A DNA stretch of 64,000 nucleotides from Beroe forskalii (GCA_011033025.1 WFMF01000018.1:310001-374000), one strand, 5' to 3'; numbered from the stretch's first letter, positions 45,496 through 56,507 are shown. The notes: generated by a model not told the origin, from the sequence alone. Numbers and translations: made by a program.

Positions 45496-47351
45496 CCTGC
45501 TATAATACTTAACATCACCAGTTCCAGCAAAGACGCTGTAATACTGTAATAGATATAGCGAGAAGTATCGACCATCTGGGGAATAAACTGTCGGATGACA
45601 GGGGTACCTAAATTCTTAGCGTCTGCGCAGAATGAAGAAAGTGATTCCCTTTCAGACTCACTGTAACTGCTAAGTGAAATGTGATCATTAAAGAGGTCAG
45701 ATACAATCGAAGGTACTGAGGATGAACACTTATCAATACAAGCTTGAACGTGATCACAAACAAAGCTCGGTTGAAGGTTGTTTGCATGGAAATTATATGT
45801 ATCCTGACAAATGTTGGAACTGCACTCCCATCCCTTCTTATTGCAAGTTACGTGGATTGGGGCAGCTGGTCCCTGCAAAGCATTTCTCACTGCCCAAATA
45901 CTCATCTTAGGACAAATCAATTCAGCTTGCAAAGAATTGGATCTAGCAGACTTATTAACTTTCTGTGTTTTATCCTGAGATGCAATTGGAGTCGGAGCGG
46001 AATTGGAAACATGTTTTTCTTCGCACTTTAGAGCATGCTTTATCATCCTTGACTTTGAAAGATGAGAGTGACCACAGTATCGACAATGAAAGTGTCTAAT
46101 CCTTTTCCTCTTTGTAGTAGATGTGCAAGATTTCTTGTTATCCCAACATTGAATCACATATTCAACAGGCAAATTGTTGTCAGCAACAACGGTCGCACTG
46201 TTGTCAGTAACAACGGGTCCACTGTTGTCAGCAGCAACGGGTGCACTGTTGTCAGCAACAACGGGCGCACTGTTGTCAGTAACAACGGGCGCACTGTTGT
46301 CAGTAACAACGGGCGCACTGTTGTCAGTAACAACGGGCGCACTGTTGTCAGTAACAACGGGCGCACTGTTGTCAGCAACAACGGTCGCACTGTTGTCAGC
46401 AGCAACAGGTGCACTGTTGTCAGCAACAACGGGCGCACTGTTGTCAGTAACAACGGGTGCACTGTTGTCAGCAGCAACGGGTGCACTGTTGTCAGCAACA
46501 ACGGGCGCACTGTTGTCAGTAACAACGGGCGCACTGTTGTCAGTAACAACGGGCGCACTGTTGTCAGTAACAACGGGCGCACTGTTGTCAGTAACAACGG
46601 GCGCACTGTTGTCAGCAACAACGGTCGCACTGTTGTCAGCAGCAACAGGTGCACTGTTGTCAGCAACAACGGGCGCACTGTTGTCAGTAACAACGGGTGC
46701 ACTGTTGTCAGCAGCAACGGGTGCACTGTTGTCAGCAACAACGGGCGCACTGTTGTCAGTAACAACGGGCGCACTGTTGTCAGTAACAACGGGCGCACTG
46801 TTGTCAGCAACAACGGTCGCACTGTTGTCAGCAGCAACAGGTGCACTGTTGTCAGCAACAACGGGCGCACTGTTGTCAGTAACAACGGGTGCACTGTTGT
46901 CAGCAGCAACGGGTGCACTGTTGTCAGTAACAACGGGCGCACTGTTGTCAGTAACAACGGGGCGCACTGTTGTCAGTAATAACGGGCGCACTGTTGTCAG
47001 CAACAACGGTCGCACTGTTGTCAGCAGCAACAGGTGCACTGTTGTCAGCAACAACGGGCGCACTGTTGTCAGTAACAACGGGTGCACTGTTGTCAGCAGC
47101 AACGGGTGCACTGTTGTCAGCAACAACGGGCGCACTGTTGTCAGTAACAACGGGTGCACTGTTGTCAGCAGCAACGGGCGCACTGTTGTCAGTAACAACG
47201 GGCGCACTGTTGTCAGTAACAACGGGCGCACTGTTGTCAGCAACAACGGTCGCACTGTTGTCAGCAGCAACAGGTGCACTGTTGTCAGCAACAACGGGCG
47301 CACTGTTGTCAGTAACAACGGGTGCACTGTTGTCAGCAGCAACGGGTGCAC
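45477..47351 (-). CDS. KDZ transposase segment with 8-residue repeats and a C2H2-type finger
   Basis: The 5' part crosses the 24-bp minisatellite in a shifted frame up to about 46960, where one extra G changes phase. After it the frame encodes repeated SAPVVTDN / SAPVAADN units, then FHCRYCGHSHLSKSRMIKHA with CEEKH, a C-x2-C...H-type finger. CNKKGWECSSNICQDTYNF and C-rich CDHVQACIDKC follow, typical of the N-terminal region of KDZ proteins. It overlaps the core frame by 19 bases at 45477-45495 in a different phase. The first 130 codons (LLLTTVRP repeats) are the wrong frame of the repeat and are not protein. Confidence 0.6.
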   Translation of the reverse strand: MHPLLLTTVHPLLLTTVRPLLLTTVHLLLLTTVRPLLLTTVRPLLLTTVRPLLLTTVRPLLLTTVHPLLLTTVRPLLLTTVHPLLLTTVHPLLLTTVRPLLLTTVHLLLLTTVRPLLLTTVRPLLLTTVRPVVTDNSAPVVTDNSAPVAADNSAPVVTDNSAPVVADNSAPVAADNSATVVADNSAPVVTDNSAPVVTDNSAPVVADNSAPVAADNSAPVVTDNSAPVVADNSAPVAADNSATVVADNSAPVVTDNSAPVVTDNSAPVVTDNSAPVVTDNSAPVVADNSAPVAADNSAPVVTDNSAPVVADNSAPVAADNSATVVADNSAPVVTDNSAPVVTDNSAPVVTDNSAPVVTDNSAPVVADNSAPVAADNSGPVVTDNSATVVADNNLPVEYVIQCWDNKKSCTSTTKRKRIRHFHCRYCGHSHLSKSRMIKHALKCEEKHVSNSAPTPIASQDKTQKVNKSARSNSLQAELICPKMSIWAVRNALQGPAAPIHVTCNKKGWECSSNICQDTYNFHANNLQPSFVCDHVQACIDKCSSSVPSIVSDLFNDHISLSSYSESERESLSSFCADAKNLGTPVIRQFIPQMVDTSRYIYYSITASLLELVMLSIIAGWDELL

Positions 47352-47354
47352 TGT
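46169..47354. repeat. 24-bp coding minisatellite inside the transposase gene
   Basis: About 49 units of CACTGTTGTCAGTAACAACG plus GGCG. On the minus strand they encode eight-residue SAPVVTDN repeats. Variants with GCAGCAACAGG recur at 46397, 46637, 46829, 47022 and 47262, that is every 8 or 10 units, so the array grew as 192-240 bp blocks. A unit length divisible by three lets copy number change without losing frame. One extra G near 46960 breaks this. The array separates two similar zinc fingers. Confidence 0.92.
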
Positions 47355-47375
47355 CGTTGTTGTGCAAGTTGCACT

Positions 47376-48422
47376 TCAACATATGGGAAACGGCACGTTG
47401 AAATCCTTGTGTCGACCGCCTTTGCAAAATAGGCAATGATAATGAAGAGGAAATTTGTTGGAAGCATTCAAGCAAGACTGTAAACTACACTTCATATACA
47501 ACTTGTATTTAGAAATTAAATGCGAACTTTTCTCTTTGTTCTCTAGGTGCTGATTCAGACTGTAAAGCTCCTGCCTGGTTGGAGAAAAACCTTTGACTGA
47601 AATTGTCGGCGGGTTGACAACGCTAGGAATAGCTGGAAGGATTCTACTCGATGAAGTGCAGTTAGATGGAGGACTTGGCAGTTTTCTAGATAACGAAGTA
47701 TCAACTGAAGGTTGGGTCACCAAAATTGGATTGATCGTGTCCTTGACCGTAACTTTCGAGTTTGACTTGATCTCGGCTGAAGCCTGTGGACTGGTATTAT
47801 CTACAACTGGATGTTTAGTGGCCGAAACCGCAGGGCTAGACACAAGAGTATTTTCACTAGCAGCAGGAAATGTTGATTTATCAGAACAATCATTTGCAAG
47901 TGGACTGGTGTTTTCTACAGCTGAATGTTTAGTGCAGTGAACATCGGTGGCGACAGGAGGGCTGGGCACAAGAGGATTTTCACTTGCGGCAGGAAATGTT
48001 GATTTATCAGAACTATCATTTGCAAGTGCTCTTATAGAAGCTAGTCGGGCAACCGGATCAACCTCATCCTTTTTGTCAGAAAACACCGGAATTTCGAAGT
48101 CATCATCGTCACTCGAAAGTACATAATCAGCAATGGAATCACTCACTTTTGTTGGGTTCGCATGCACTGGTGGAACGCAAGAAACAAATGATACATCATG
48201 CTTAACTTTCTTGAGCTTTTCGTATCTGTAAAGAGCCATTTCATCATCACTGAAAGCTTCAACTGAATAGGAAGAAGTAGGCCACTCCCCAAGCGGGATG
48301 AAAACGGAATACATTTCATTGTCTGTAAACCTTATCACCTTCTTATTAGACACAGACTGACTAAAAGCAGCAAGCACAGAATCGTAAACATCGTCCTGTG
48401 CTAGCTTAGCCGAGTCAATCAT
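47376..48422 (-). CDS. KDZ transposase N-terminal segment with acidic linker and zinc finger
   Basis: 348 codons starting in the target duplication of the inserted element (ATGATT, 48422-48417). It therefore continues the frame at 50641-51060 and does not begin a gene. The sequence is acidic and Ser/Thr/Pro-rich (SSDDDDFEIPVFSDKKDEVD), with a direct internal repeat (SDKSTFPAASENPLV and SDKSTFPAASENTLV). It then reaches YHCLFCKGGRHKDFNVPF, a C-x2-C finger start similar to the later FHCRYCGH. The frame changes at about 47376-47390, just before the minisatellite. Confidence 0.62.
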   Translation of the reverse strand: MIDSAKLAQDDVYDSVLAAFSQSVSNKKVIRFTDNEMYSVFIPLGEWPTSSYSVEAFSDDEMALYRYEKLKKVKHDVSFVSCVPPVHANPTKVSDSIADYVLSSDDDDFEIPVFSDKKDEVDPVARLASIRALANDSSDKSTFPAASENPLVPSPPVATDVHCTKHSAVENTSPLANDCSDKSTFPAASENTLVSSPAVSATKHPVVDNTSPQASAEIKSNSKVTVKDTINPILVTQPSVDTSLSRKLPSPPSNCTSSSRILPAIPSVVNPPTISVKGFSPTRQELYSLNQHLENKEKSSHLISKYKLYMKCSLQSCLNASNKFPLHYHCLFCKGGRHKDFNVPFPIC

Positions 48423-48896
48423 GGGCTATATACTGGGTGAACTGCAGTTCATATGAAGTCGCCGCGCACTTCATATGAATTCATATGAATTCATATGAGT
48501 TCATTTGAATGCGTTTACCAGTTCAATAAATTTTTATATGAATGAACTTCATATGAACTTCATGAATTCATATGAACTTCATATGAACTCCACCAAGTTC
48601 ATATGAACTTCATATGAATTCATATGAATTCATTAAACACTGATGAACTAGTTCACCAAAATTTAGTGAACTGAGATGCATATGAACTCATATGAACTCA
48701 TATGCATTCCAGTTCGCCTTGAATTCATATGAACTAGGGAGTTCATCTCGCGGACTCCAGTTCAACGGAGTTCAACGCAGTTCAACGGAGTTCAACGCAG
48801 TTCAACGGAGTTCAACGAATTCATCTCGAAGTTCATCTAGAAGGTCAAAATGATAACTTAACAGATATTTCGTGGATGGATCAAAACATGGATCAG

Positions 48897-49140
48897 CAAC
48901 GCCACGAGAGCGGCACCGCAGTGCCGCGGTGACGCCAGGGCAGTGCCATGGTGAAGCCACGAGGACGCGGCCAGTACTGGGCAATGATGAAGCCACAAGG
49001 GCGCCGCGGTGACATCATGGCAGTCATGGCAGTGCCACTGTGAAGCCATGGCGTCTTCATGGCTTCGTCGTGGCGTCCTCGTGGCTTACACCATGGCACT
49101 GCCCTGGCGTCGATGTGGCGCACTGGCGCTACCATGGGGC
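48897..49140. repeat. GC-rich inverted minisatellite
   Basis: GGCAGTGCCATGGTGAAGCC and ACGAGGACGC on the left (about 48937-48967) are mirrored by GCGTCCTCGTGGCTTACACC and ATGGCACTGCC (about 49069-49105). The 15-30 bp words CATGGCAGTGCC and GAAGCCA recur. It sits inside the element at 48423-50640. Confidence 0.7.
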
Positions 49141-49429
49141 CCTCTTGGCGTTGCTGCTCTGATCTATGCCCGATAAGTCTCTCACTCCGGTTGACTGCTG
49201 AGTGACGTCACCTATTGAAAGGCTTTTTTCAATTTTAAAGAGGCTGTTAAACTTCACCAAATTAGCTGCATCTTGATCCATTTCACTAAAAGGGCTTCCA
49301 AAATCAAATAGTTAAATCAGACTCAAGTCTTGAGGCTGAGCTCTTCCATTTAAACGATTTTTCGTACTCTTGTTAAGTGTACAGTCACGTGACAACTAAA
49401 AAATTTCACTTACGTCATGAATTTACTCT

Positions 49430-49960
49430 AGTCACTCTACGACCTCTCAGTGACTCGACGACTCAAATCGACTCGATGCCTCAACTCGACGACTTGATTT
49501 GACGACTCTCTGACTTGTCTCGACGACTCGTCTCAACGACTCGACTCGACGACTCGTCTCGACTCGACGACTCGACGACTCGTCTCGACTCGACGACTCG
49601 GCTCGACGACTCGACGAGACTCGACTCGACGAGACTCGAGTCGTCGAGTCGTCGAGTCAAGTCGTCAACTCGAGTCGAGTCGAGTCGAGTCGAGTCGTCA
49701 AGTCGTCAAGTTGTCGAGTCGAGTCGTCGAGTCGAGTCGTCGAGTCGTCGAGTCGAGTCGTCGAGTCGAGTCGTCGAGTCGCTAGTCGTCTAGTCGTCTA
49801 GTCGAGTCGTCGAGTTGTTGAGTCGAGTCGTCGAGTCGAGTCGAGTCGTCGAGTCGTCGAGTCGAGTCGTCGAGTCGAGTCGTCGAGTCGAGTCGTCGAG
49901 TCGAGTCGTCGAGTCGAGTCGTCGAGTCGATTCGTCAAGTCGAGTCGAGTCAAGTCATGA
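49430..49960. repeat. (GACTCGAC)n array that flips to (GAGTCGTC)n
   Basis: Left of about 49640 the strand reads GACTCGACGACTCG. Right of it, it reads GAGTCGTCGAGTCG. The switch sits in GAGACTCGAGTCGTC (about 49630-49645). It is highly self-complementary throughout. The open frame coding Ser/Arg/Val is repeat-derived. Confidence 0.85.
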
Positions 49961-50640
49961 AGTCCAGTCATTGAGTCAAGTCATTGACTACCTCCGCTGT
50001 CAGATAACATTTCTATCTACATTATTATTTTCTCATTCCTAATGAGCTAATGGAATTGGAAATTTGGAAGGACGTGTTGCGTAAAATAAGTGCTCGCAGT
50101 GGAGGGTAGGGTAACACTAACAGTTACATACTGATACAGTCGTTTAGGTCTATTCTGTTGCAAAGCTATTAGCTAAGTTTTTCCAAAATAACATATTATG
50201 TTGTTCCCATTGAGTGACATGAACTCAGGTGAACTCAAATGAACTCAGGTGAACTCCAGTTCAACGCAGTTCAACGCAGTTCAACGCAGTTCAACGTAGT
50301 TCAACGCAGTTCAATGAATTCAGGTGAACTCCAGTTCAACGCAGTTCATATGAATGAACCACTCATTCATATGAATTCATATGCATCTCAGTTCACTAAA
50401 TTTGGTGAACTAGTTCATCCGTGTTTAATGAATTCATATGAATTATATGAAGTTCTATATGAACTTGTGGAGTTCATGGTGAAGTTCATATGAATTCATG
50501 AAGTTCATATGAAGTTCATTCATATAAAAAATTTATTGAAACTGGTAAACGCATTCATATGAACTCATATGAATTCATATGAATTCATATGAAGTGCGCG
50601 ACGACTTCATATGAACTGCAGTTCACCCAGTATATAGCCC

Positions 50641-51060
50641 AATCATGCGATTGGAAAGTGAAGTGCCGTATAGATTGAGCAAGGCTAGAACTGAACCATC
50701 CTTATCAGAACCAGATGAGCTGCTGTAAATATTGACTACCTGTTTGCTGGGGAAAAAGTGACGGGTCAACTGTTTGATTTCATCTGGTAACGGATATGTG
50801 AAATTCACCCTGTTCGAACAGAAGAGATTGACGTACTTATCCCTAGGCCGGTTTTTGGCATTTGAAATGAAAACCCATGACCCGCAGTCCAACTGTAAGA
50901 CAACTGAGCTACATACAGTAAAGTCTTCTGAATATGAACACGATAGTGCAGGAAGAGGGTCTCCTAACTTATGGACGTAGATGCCAAAGTAATCGCCATG
51001 AACCTGTTCAACTTCGCTACGTATCAAACCGGAGTAAGATGTAATCAACTTGTCGTCCAT
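50641..51060 (-). CDS. KDZ transposase N-terminus
   Basis: 140 codons from ATG at 51060 (MDDKLITSYSGLIRSEVEQ) to the insertion point. It contains HGDYFGIYVHKLGDPLP, LQLDCGSWVFISNAK and a Ser-rich IYSSSSGSDKDGS. No named domain is recognised. It is assigned by continuity with the next block across the AATCAT duplication. The start codon is the first in-frame ATG; upstream, the satellite-like sequence closes the frame. Confidence 0.6.
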
Positions 51061-51540
51061 ACTTATAGTGAATCAAAGCAATACAGCAGACAACGGTGCA
51101 GTAATTGTCGTAAAAACAGTAATCGTAGTTCGCTGAATTGTTTGTATCAGTTCGCCGGGCAGCACCGTCGTCAGCTGCCGGGAAGTTCGTGCTGACATTA
51201 GCTTACCGTAGTTCGTTGATTGTTTTGCATCTCCAATCCGCCAAAATTATTTAAATGGGAGCCGACTTTGCGGCCCCGTTTCAGCGAATTGTTTTAACCC
51301 GAATTTCAAAGTTAAATTTCGCCGAATTAAAAAACGGACCAAAGTGAACAGCTTTCATTGCAACCGGCTGGGCCCAAAACCGTAGTCTGTAATTAGCAAC
51401 CGTGTTTCGTTTTAAAAACCCGCGACCGTTGCCAAATTAAAGCGCTTTAAAAACTTTTTACCGTAGTCCGCCGAATTGCTTTACGTGTTCAGGTATCCCC
51501 GTTGGGGCCCTTTTGCAAAAAAAATCTTAAAGGTGGAAAG
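51061..51540. repeat. Degenerate inverted units of the 25-bp satellite upstream of the KDZ gene
   Basis: TACCGTAGTCCGCCGAATTG (about 51468), TTACCGTAGTTCGTTGATTG (about 51206) and AACCGTAGTCTGTAATTAGC (about 51379) are diverged copies of the complement of the satellite unit that follows. From about 51540 the units switch to forward orientation. This could be the promoter/5' region of the transposase gene; no TATA box stands out. Confidence 0.55.
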
Positions 51541-54060
51541 CACCAGCAGACTAGGTGAAAGCAATTCAGCAGACTAGGAAAAGCAAAAGAGATAAGGGGA
51601 AAAAATTTAGCAGACTTTCGGAAAGCAATTCCCGGACTTTCGGGAAAAAAATTGTAGACTACGGTAAAGCAATTTAGCAGACTACGGTTAAAAAATTCAT
51701 AGACTTAAAAAGGGGAAAGGGGAATTTAGCAGACTACGGTGCAAAGCAATTCAGCAGACTACGGTGCAAAGCAATTCAGCAGACTACGGTGCAAAGCAAT
51801 TCAGCAGACTACGGTGCAAAGCAATTCAGCAGACTACGGTGCAAAGCAATTCAGCAGACTACGGTGCAAAGCAATTTAGCAGACTACGGTGCAGAGCAAT
51901 TCAGCAGACTGGTGGTAAAGCAATTAGCAGACCACGGTGCAAAGCAATTCAGCAGACTACGGTGCAAAGCAATTTAGCAGACTACGGTGCAGAGCAATTC
52001 AGCAGACTATGGTGCAAAGCAATTTAGCAGACTACGGTGCAAAGCAATTCAGCAGACTACGGTGCAAAGCAATTCAGCAGACTACGGTGCAAAGCAATTT
52101 AGCAGACTACGGTGCAAAGCAATTTAGCAGACTACGGTGCAAAGCAATTCAGCAGACTACGGTGCAAAGCAATTTAGCAGACTACGGTGCAAAGCAATTC
52201 AGCAGACTACAGTACAAAGCAATTCAGCAGACTACGGTGCAAAGTAATTCAGCAGACTACGGTGCAAAGCAATTTAGCAGACTACGGTGCAAAGCAATTC
52301 AGCAGACTACAGTACAAAGTAATTTAGCAGACTACGGTGCAAAGCAATTCAGCAGACTACGGTGCAAAGCAATTCAGCAGACTACGGTGCAAAGCAATTC
52401 AGCAGACTACGGTGCAAAGCAATTTAGCAGACTATTGTGCAAAAGTAATTCAGCAGACTATGGTGCAAAGCAATTCAGCAGACTGCTTGTGCAAAGCAAT
52501 TCAGCAGACTACGGTGCAAAGCAATCCAGCAGACTACGGTGCAAAGCACCCACAGACTACGGCAAAGCAATTCAGCAGACTACGGTGCAAAGTAATTCAG
52601 CAGACTACGGTGCAAAGCAATTTAGCAGACTACTGAGTAAAGCAATTTAGCAGACTACGGTGCAAAGCAATTTAGCAGACTACTGAGTAAAGCAATTTAG
52701 CAGACTACTGAGTAAAGCAATTCAGCAGACTACGGTGCAAAGCAATTCAGCAGACTACGGTGCAAAGCAATTCAGCAGACTACGGTGCAAAGCAATTCAG
52801 CAGACTACTGAGTAAAGCAATTCAGCAGACTACTGAGTAAAGCAATTCAGCAGACTACTGAGTAAAGCAATTCAGCAGACTACGGTGCAAAGCAATTCAG
52901 CAGACTACAGTACAAAGTAATTTAGCAGACTACTGAGTAAAGCAATTCAGCAGACTACGGTGCAAAGCAATTCAGCAGACTACAGTACAAAGTAATTTAG
53001 CAGACTACTGAGTAAAGCAATTCAGCAGACTACGGTGCAAAGCAATTCAGCAGACTACGGTGCAAAGCAATTCAGCAGACTACGGTGCAAAGCAATTCAG
53101 CAGACTACGGTGCAAAGCAATTCAGCAGACTACGGTGCAAAGCAATTCAGCAGACTACAGTACAAAGCAATTCAGCAGACTACTGAGTAAAGCAATTCAG
53201 CAGACTACGGTGCAAAGCAATTCAGCAGACTATGGTGCAAAGCAATTCAGCAGACTACAGTACAAAGCAATTCAGCAGACTACTGAGTAAAGCAATTCAG
53301 CAGACTACGGTGCAAAGCAATTCAGCAGACTACTGAGTAAAGCAATTCAGCAGACTATGGTGCAAAGCAATTCAGCAGACTACGGTGCAAAGCAATTCAG
53401 CAGACTACAGTACAAAGCAATTCAGCAGACTACGGTGCAAAGTAATTCAGCAGACTACGGTGCAAAGTAATTCAGCAGACTACGGTGCAAAGCAATTCAG
53501 CAGACTACGGTGCAAAAGCACCAGCAGACTACGGTGCAAAGCAATTCAGCAGACTACGGTAAAAGCAATTCAGCAGACTACGGAGCAAAGCAATTCAGCA
53601 GACCACGGTGCAAAGCAATTCAGCAGACTACGGTGCAAAGCACCAGCAGACTACGGTAAAAGCAATTCAGCAGACTACAAAGCAAAGCAACACGGTCAGC
53701 AGACTACTGAGTAAAGCAATTCAGCAGACTACGGTGCAAAGCAATTCAGCAGACTACGGTGCAAAGCAATTCAGCAGACTACGGTGCAGCAATTCAGCAA
53801 TTCAGCAGACTACGAAAGTAAGACTAGACTACAGCAGCAATTCAGCAGACTACGGTGCAAAGCAATTCAGCAGACTACGGTGCAAAGCAATTCACAGAAT
53901 TTTGCAATTCACCGCAGCAGACTACTGAGTAAAGCAATTCAGCAGACTACGGTGCAAAGCAATTCAGTCAGCAGACTACTGAGCCTTGATCAGCAGACTA
54001 CACAAAGCACCAGCAGACTAATCAGACCACTGAGGAAGAGACCAGCAGAAACTATCAAGT
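51541..54060. repeat. 25-bp satellite (GCAATTCAGCAGACTACGGT + GCAAA)
   Basis: About 100 units. Three main variants end in ACGGTGCAAA, ACTGAGTAAA and ACAGTACAAA, with ATTTAGC/ATTCAGC alternatives. Between about 52880 and 53350 they recur in a fixed order, a higher-order repeat. Both edges decay (51541-51730 and 53640-54060). There is no spacer variation, so this is not a CRISPR. Plus frames (QSNSADYGAKQFSRLRCKAIQQTT) are repeat artefacts. Confidence 0.93.
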
Positions 54061-54615
54061 AATGCAAAAGACTGTGTTCAGTAAACCGTCTTTGAATGTG
54101 CGCACACCCCCTGCTTGTGCGTTATTTGAACCAATCCAAACTACAACATCCACTCGCGAGATTCCATGTGAGACTACGGTGCAAGTATCATGTACAAGCT
54201 TTGCCATAGCGGAACAAACCGTGCGATGTAACACCTGATCAGAGTATTTCAGTTTCACTGTATCGTAGCGACACGATCTTACACCTGATCAGAGTACAAC
54301 GTAGCGATACGATGTAACGCCTAATGAGAGTACACCACTTATTAGGTGTTACATCTCGTCCCATATATAGTGTGCATCATGCCGTCGTGTAATAACAAGA
54401 TATCCGCACTGTGACAAATCCATCAAGGTAATGTGAGAATATGGAACCAGCAGCAAAAAACTGCTTTTTCAATTTTTCAAGTAAGGTGCCTCCAATCATC
54501 TTATGCTGTGGTTGATGTGTGACAATGACTCCAATTTAATGAATTTAACAATTAAATTTTCAAATTGAAAGGGGAGGAGGAAAAGCTATGGAGATTAAGC
54601 TCAATAGGTGAATAA
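54061..54615. other. No gene; short tandem/inverted repeat at 54226-54352
   Basis: GATGTAACACCTGATCAGAG-type units occur at about 54225, 54280 and 54321, with CGTAGCGA.ACGAT between, followed by an inverted TTATTAGGTGTTACATC. The rest is AT-rich and has no support for genes. This may be the outer edge of the KDZ-associated region. Confidence 0.45.
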
Positions 54616-54923
54616 GGGCCAAATCGCACGGGGACAAAAATCGTGAAAAAATATGCCCAGGTCAGTTGTCACGTCCAAATTTCGTGAGATCGACGGCGGA
54701 ATATTTCACGCCGGTATAAAATGATCAAAACGTACGTATGACAGCTTTTCAATGCATTTCACGGAGACAAAATTACAAAATCGCACGACGTGTTGTCGCA
54801 AAATTACTATATTTCGCTTGAAAAACGCACGGCGTAACAAAATATCCGTGTAATTTACGTCCTAAAATCTCGGAATCACGGAAATATAATTTTTCGTCAA
54901 AACGCACGGCTGGATAAATGGCA

Positions 54924-55110
54924 TGTTTGATAGCTCAATGGCAGAGCATCCAAAATGCCTTCAGCTTCAAGAGGTTGTGGGTTCAAATCCCGCTCAGGTC
55001 GAATATTTAAACAGCTCATCTGAGTTTATGACTACAGGCCGCCGTATTGAAATAGGTGGAAGCACTCTTGAATAAAACCCTTCAAATCAGTAAAATCTCA
55101 AGCACCCTGA
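54924..55110 (+). mobile_element. tRNA-derived SINE or tRNA-like relic
   Basis: TAGCTCAATGG (54931) matches the RNA polymerase III A box, and GGTTCAAATCC (54980) matches the B box. The T arm pairs well (GTGGG / CCCGC). D-arm pairing GCTC/GAGC is kept, the acceptor stem is partly paired (TGTTTGA / TCAGGTC), and the anticodon stem is poor. There is no CCA-ready clean tRNA fold, so a SINE head with a non-tRNA body to about 55110 is more likely than a functional tRNA. Confidence 0.5.
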
Positions 55111-56499
55111 ACGCACCCAGCGTGTACAGTCAGCAGTCTGGTAGAGTCAGTGACCAGTCAAAGGCCTGGCATGAGCATCAAAATATCTATCGATGACCAG
55201 TCAGCAGTATGGTACGTGAGACAGTGCCCAGTGAGCATTTTCTGTAGTCAAGCTGTCAATTCAAAACTGCAGTAATACATCATGCCAGTGAACAGCGCCA
55301 AGCTCGAAAACAAATTTCTAATACCATCGCAAAATGGAAACACTATTAGTCAGTGCTGGCTTGCAAAACAACGCAGGGTCATGGTAGTTCCCGTCCCATT
55401 TTAAAATGTCCGATCTTAATTCTTAAAATGTGACTTCGAATCATACACTCATCATCATGACTATACACAGCAATACAATCATTCGATACGCAGAATTAAA
55501 AGCAAAAATGTACACAACTGCAAAGACTATTATAAAATCAGTAGCACACAGAATGAAGAGGGCTGCCAAGCCCTATGTAGAGACACCAAATCAGTAAAAG
55601 CATGGATCAATCTCAAAGGTCTTGCAATCGAAAGATTATTGCTTCAAAATGTGCTGAGATGAAACACTATAGCAATTTTGAAGTACAAACGATAATTGGA
55701 AAACAAACAAAGGAGAAAAATGAATTAATCTTGGTAGCATTTCACTTTGTGAAACGCCCCAGTTACAACAGAACTTGGAAAAGAGATACAAAATGATGAA
55801 AGGAAATGACTAAAATGAGCGAATTTACATTTGGTGAAACTCTGTTTGCAACTGTGATAATAATAAACAAATGAGAATGACGTAATTACTATGGTTGAAT
55901 ATGGTATATCAATGACTTGAAGTGCCTATTTACATTTCTCACGGGACAGTAATTGCACAATGTACCAAACTACAAACCAGTAATTAAACGACATTTATCA
56001 TTCAACTCCTCCGTGTGTGAGAAAAAGTAATACACCATTGTTACTAATGATAATGACGTGGCTGATATGCTCTCACACTCAACTCTTGCTATTTCCGAAG
56101 AATGTGTTACCATGGCAACATGGCAATGCAACTGATCAAAACAAATCAAATGCAAATTCCACACTTTATTTCATGATATTGTATTTCATTCTCTCGTTTT
56201 TGGTTTTGTATCTTTTACATATCTTTCTTGCATATTATGATTTTAACTTTCTCTGAAATGATTGCTTTACAGAGTTGGGGCTGCTGCTATCACTGCTTTC
56301 ACTGCAGTTCACTGTTTTTTCTCTGCTATTTGATTCGACTTTTGTCTATTCTTGGCCATTATTTTTGCAGTAAAGTTCCTACATCAATCAGTCGGAATTA
56401 ACACAACCTTCAATGGAATGCCATAATTATATAGGATAGAAAATACAGGAGAAGAAACAAAATACAGAGTGGCAACACTACAGAAATGAGAAGGCACAG
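55111..56499. other. Interior of the PIF/Harbinger-like element, no gene seen
   Basis: CAGTCAGCAGTCTGGTA-type words repeat at 55128-55230. Small frames (55602-55796, 56017-56256) have no recognisable domain. The second is hydrophobic, but isolated. Confidence 0.4.
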
Positions 56500-56507
56500 C
56501 AAGATAT

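Larger units (their letters stand above)
48423..50640. mobile_element. Palindromic element inserted in the KDZ gene, AATCAT duplication
   Basis: Terminal inverted repeats of about 400 bp begin GGGCTATATACTGGGTGAAC on both strands and are rich in the palindromic word TTCATATGAA and in TTCAACGCAG. The 6-bp AATCAT flanks exactly (48417-48422 and 50641-50646). The transposase sequence is continuous across this word (NRMI then DSAKLA). The 2,218-bp interior has no transposase. It contains a GC-rich inverted repeat (48897-49140) and an orientation-switching TCGAG/CGACT array (49430-49960). It is a foldback-type non-autonomous element; the superfamily is not assigned. Confidence 0.88.
42168..51060 (-). 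mobile_element. KDZ/Zisupton-like DNA transposon gene, interrupted
   Basis: Five minus-strand coding blocks in order share one theme: N-terminus (51060-50641), acidic linker and zinc finger (48422-47376), 24-bp repeat and second zinc finger (47351-45477), SWIM-SAP-core (45495-42562) and Ulp1-type protease (42545-42168). SWIM finger, C4 fingers, SAP domain, the CPHGITYALKF and YDRFHEPN blocks, and a C-terminal C48 protease together match the KDZ transposase superfamily (Kyakuja-Dileera-Zisupton), known in many animals as large single proteins. The frame changes between blocks, and a 2.2-kb element (48423-50640) splits it, so this copy is probably inactive. Terminal inverted repeats of the whole element were not identified. 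The 25-bp satellite upstream may be its subterminal region. Confidence 0.78.

Noticed and set aside
49515-50042. Ser/Arg-rich frame resembling an SR protein
   Set aside because: It is translation of the (TCGAG)n-type array inside a non-coding element.
51541-54060. CRISPR-like regular repeat array
   Set aside because: Units are contiguous 25-mers without unique spacers, in a eukaryotic context.
54924-55001. Functional tRNA gene
   Set aside because: A and B boxes are good, but the anticodon stem and part of the acceptor stem do not pair. It also lies inside a transposon with a non-tRNA tail.
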